A stretch of 6,809 nucleotides of DNA, from NCBI GenBank assembly GCA_001940655.1, contig MBAA01000061.1:3293-10101 (forward strand). The letters are read 5' to 3'. Every line of letters begins with the position of its first letter. The stretch's first letter is position 1. The position numbers and the translations under genes are program-made. Shown here piece after piece: positions 4,840 to 6,809 of this stretch. This DNA is from Promethearchaeota archaeon CR_4 (GTDB lineage: Archaea > Asgardarchaeota > Lokiarchaeia > Sigyniarchaeales > CR-4). The notes below the pieces were generated by a model, which had not been told where the DNA came from, did not search any database, and worked only from the letters and a program-made list of their open reading frames with translations.

Positions 4840-6809
4840 TTAAAAGAAAGTGAGTAATTCTTCCAATTTCTGATACACCCGCAACATCTCCTCTATATTA
4901 TATCCTTCCTTTCCCTTCAAAAACATAATCCACGCACGATCTAGCAGTCTTCGCGGGTGGGTGGGATTTTCCATGCAGGATCGCATTTGGGCGGGAAGCT
5001 TTTCCTGAGGGTGGTCTTTCAACCACCGATCCAAGTTATGGATTGAGGCAATAATTTTCTCACAAAGGTCTGGAAGCTCGAGGATTCTTGCCACTCTCGG
5101 GACTACCATTTGGCGGTGTTCCAATAGATTTATTTGTTGAACGTGCTTAGCAGGAGTTTTTGCGTGTTGAAATTGACTTAACAGATAAAGGGTGGAGTTA
5201 AACCAAGCAACCAAAATTTGCCAATACTTTTCCGCTCGAGTTTGTAAATGTGGGTCTAGGAAGAAATAGGTATAGCAACCGTGGTTAGCAGTCACTGGTT
5301 TTTGGGTTAGAATTGCGACTGATTGCCGTTGCCAAAGACCATACCGATTGAAAGTCCAGACTAGCCCAGTTAAATCTGTTGGTTTGTGGTTGTTTCTTTT
5401 ATAATTGCCGGAGAAATATTCCCAAGGGTGAAAATACCAATCTTTGCGTTGTTTTGGTGCCTCTTTTCCACCATTACTCATTTTCTTGCGCATCAACTCT
5501 TCGATGTGCTTTGTCAGGGGTTGGAGGTACGTCTTAGACATAGATTCGAAGTATTCCTTTGGTGTATCTGGGGGAATAAGAAGTAACCAGAATTCATTAT
5601 TTTCTCCCATAATTACATCGTGGGATCTGGGATCTCTCAAGCACGGGCGCAGGAAATCAATGGGAATGGCAATCTGTTGGTTGTCAATAGCACTTGATGG
5701 AATATTTCTGATCTCGAAACAGATTGACTTTCCTGATGATTGCATAACTGGATTACATAAAAATTCATTAGGTAGGATCAAATAGCGGGAATAGGTGGCA
5801 TCAAAACCTCGGAATGTCCCAATTTCGCTACTTTCTCCGAGCGGGACGAGGTATTTGTGTTGGGTCAACATATCAAGGAAGGATCGATTGTCTATGAACT
5901 GTACAAATGAAGAACTCATAGGGTTCGGTAAGATGGTCTGCTCGGGGATCAATTTGCTCGTTCCGTATAAAATCTCCCCTACACACAAGTCTTCCCTTCC
6001 TGAATGGATTTGTTCGGCCAGGGAAACGATCGCATCGGATCTCGGTATTTTCTCTAATCTTATCATTTGAATTTCTCTCGTTTCACTTGCGTCCTTGCTC
6101 CCTTTTCGGGCTACCAAGAGATATTCTTTCCAACAACAATCGATCGAAAACGCCTCTTTCAGGGATGCTATTTCCACTAAGAAATTGTAAGTATATTTTT
6201 GATGGTTGAGGAATTGCAGGAGTTTTCGAGCGGTGTTGCCGGCAAAAGTTGTAGCAGGTATAACGAGAGCTAGCGTCCCTGATTCTTTGAGGTACCAATC
6301 AGCGAGAAATAAAAAGTAGAAATGTAACCCCATCCGCGCGTTCACATAGTCCTCTAAACCTTGCATTTCCACCCACGACATTAATCCTTTTTTTTGTTTC
6401 TGAGTTAACCGCAATTGACTTGAAAAGGGCGGATTCATAATTACAAGGTCGTAACTCCCTTTCTTCCTGGTAGATGCGATGTGGAACGCGTCTCCTTCTA
6501 AGATATTCACTTCTACCTCCCTTTTCTCCGTAGAGGAATTGCGAACCCATCGGTTAATAACAGTTCCGGCGACCTTTGCCGCAAACGGATTCACTTCTGA
6601 ACCATAAACCTGAATTCTGCCATTTTCTTTTCCACGAGAATGGATACTCTTCACAGCACTTAGAAGGAGCTGTCCTGTCCCGCAGGCGGGATCACATATC
6701 ATTGTTTCTGAACCTACAACCGCTAATTCCGCAAGTAGATCTGCAGCCCACACCGCAGTATAAAATGCAGCAGTGTCTTTCCTGATCTTCTTAGGTAAAA
6801 ATTGGGGAA
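4840..6809 (-). CDS. Gamma-class N6-adenine DNA methyltransferase, 5' end outside window
   Basis: The frame is open through the right edge, with 655 codons visible; the GTG at 6753 falls inside the fold and is not the start. Reading inward, AAFYTA (about 6769-6754) is the motif X segment. DPACGTG (6693-6673) is motif I, binding S-adenosylmethionine. YGSEVNPFAAK is a motif II/III-like acidic strand, and IMNPPF (6441-6424) is the catalytic motif IV of N6-adenine enzymes. FLFLADWYLKESGTLALVIP continues the Rossmann core. The remaining roughly 430 residues probably form the target-recognition domain; LVAWFNSTLYLLSQF late in the protein resembles the helix seen in type IIG and HsdM-like enzymes, where such domains close. 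The enzyme should methylate adenine in a specific DNA site. Whether a nuclease domain lies in the missing N-terminus (type IIG) cannot be seen. No specificity or restriction gene is present downstream. It converges on cofD. Confidence 0.9.
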   Translation of the reverse strand, partial: PQFLPKKIRKDTAAFYTAVWAADLLAELAVVGSETMICDPACGTGQLLLSAVKSIHSRGKENGRIQVYGSEVNPFAAKVAGTVINRWVRNSSTEKREVEVNILEGDAFHIASTRKKGSYDLVIMNPPFSSQLRLTQKQKKGLMSWVEMQGLEDYVNARMGLHFYFLFLADWYLKESGTLALVIPATTFAGNTARKLLQFLNHQKYTYNFLVEIASLKEAFSIDCCWKEYLLVARKGSKDASETREIQMIRLEKIPRSDAIVSLAEQIHSGREDLCVGEILYGTSKLIPEQTILPNPMSSSFVQFIDNRSFLDMLTQHKYLVPLGESSEIGTFRGFDATYSRYLILPNEFLCNPVMQSSGKSICFEIRNIPSSAIDNQQIAIPIDFLRPCLRDPRSHDVIMGENNEFWLLLIPPDTPKEYFESMSKTYLQPLTKHIEELMRKKMSNGGKEAPKQRKDWYFHPWEYFSGNYKRNNHKPTDLTGLVWTFNRYGLWQRQSVAILTQKPVTANHGCYTYFFLDPHLQTRAEKYWQILVAWFNSTLYLLSQFQHAKTPAKHVQQINLLEHRQMVVPRVARILELPDLCEKIIASIHNLDRWLKDHPQEKLPAQMRSCMENPTHPRRLLDRAWIMFLKGKEGYNIEEMLRVYQKLEELLTFF

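Noticed and set aside
5444..5785. A 113-codon open frame on the + strand inside the methyltransferase gene
   Set aside because: It is fully antisense to a continuous 655-codon methyltransferase frame and has no motif or convincing start signal.
6678..6691. Near-palindrome TCCCGC-AG-GCGGGA
   Set aside because: It falls exactly on the codons for the DPACG part of methyltransferase motif I, so protein constraint explains it; no operator or terminator is called.
6751..6753. GTG as the start of the methyltransferase
   Set aside because: The frame stays open upstream to the window edge and encodes the conserved AAFYTA motif before this codon, so the true start lies outside.

Overview
The window most likely comes from an archaeon of moderate GC, roughly mid-40s percent by eye. 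The evidence is a CofD-type F420 biosynthesis gene of the compact ~310-residue form, a MoxR tail of the kind common in archaea, and A/T-rich TATA-like boxes at plausible distances before two gene starts, with Shine-Dalgarno sites at some genes only. I cannot fix the phylum. F420-making bacteria such as Chloroflexi remain possible, because the nitroreductase here resembles one seen in such bacteria.

Left part (1-3213, + strand) is a three-gene set. It holds the C-terminal end of a MoxR-type AAA+ ATPase (cut by the window edge), then a DUF58/VWA protein with an intact metal-ion-dependent adhesion site, then a 508-residue multi-pass membrane protein that I do not recognise. MoxR plus DUF58 is a well-known pair, thought to act as a chaperone-like metal-insertion or envelope-assembly module. 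The third gene starts 1 base after the DUF58 stop and is almost certainly translationally linked. It takes the place often held by transglutaminase or other VWA proteins, so it is the least described part of the window.

Middle part (3271-4827, + strand) is a two-gene F420 cassette. A stand-alone nitroreductase closely resembles the C-terminal half of actinobacterial FbiB, the dehydro-F420-0 reductase. It is followed 15 bases later, in the same frame, by cofD (fbiA). Together they suggest that this organism makes F420 through phosphoenolpyruvate and dehydro-F420-0, with a flavin enzyme reducing the intermediate, rather than directly from 2-phospho-L-lactate.

Right part (4840-6809, - strand) is a large gamma-class N6-adenine DNA methyltransferase running off the right edge. 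It has clear FYT, DPACGTG and NPPF motifs and a long C-terminal region likely to read the DNA target. It converges on cofD with only 12 bases between the stop codons. No nuclease, specificity subunit or other defence gene is visible.

There is no gene-free stretch over 60 bases. I see no tRNA, rRNA, CRISPR array, insertion sequence or attachment site.
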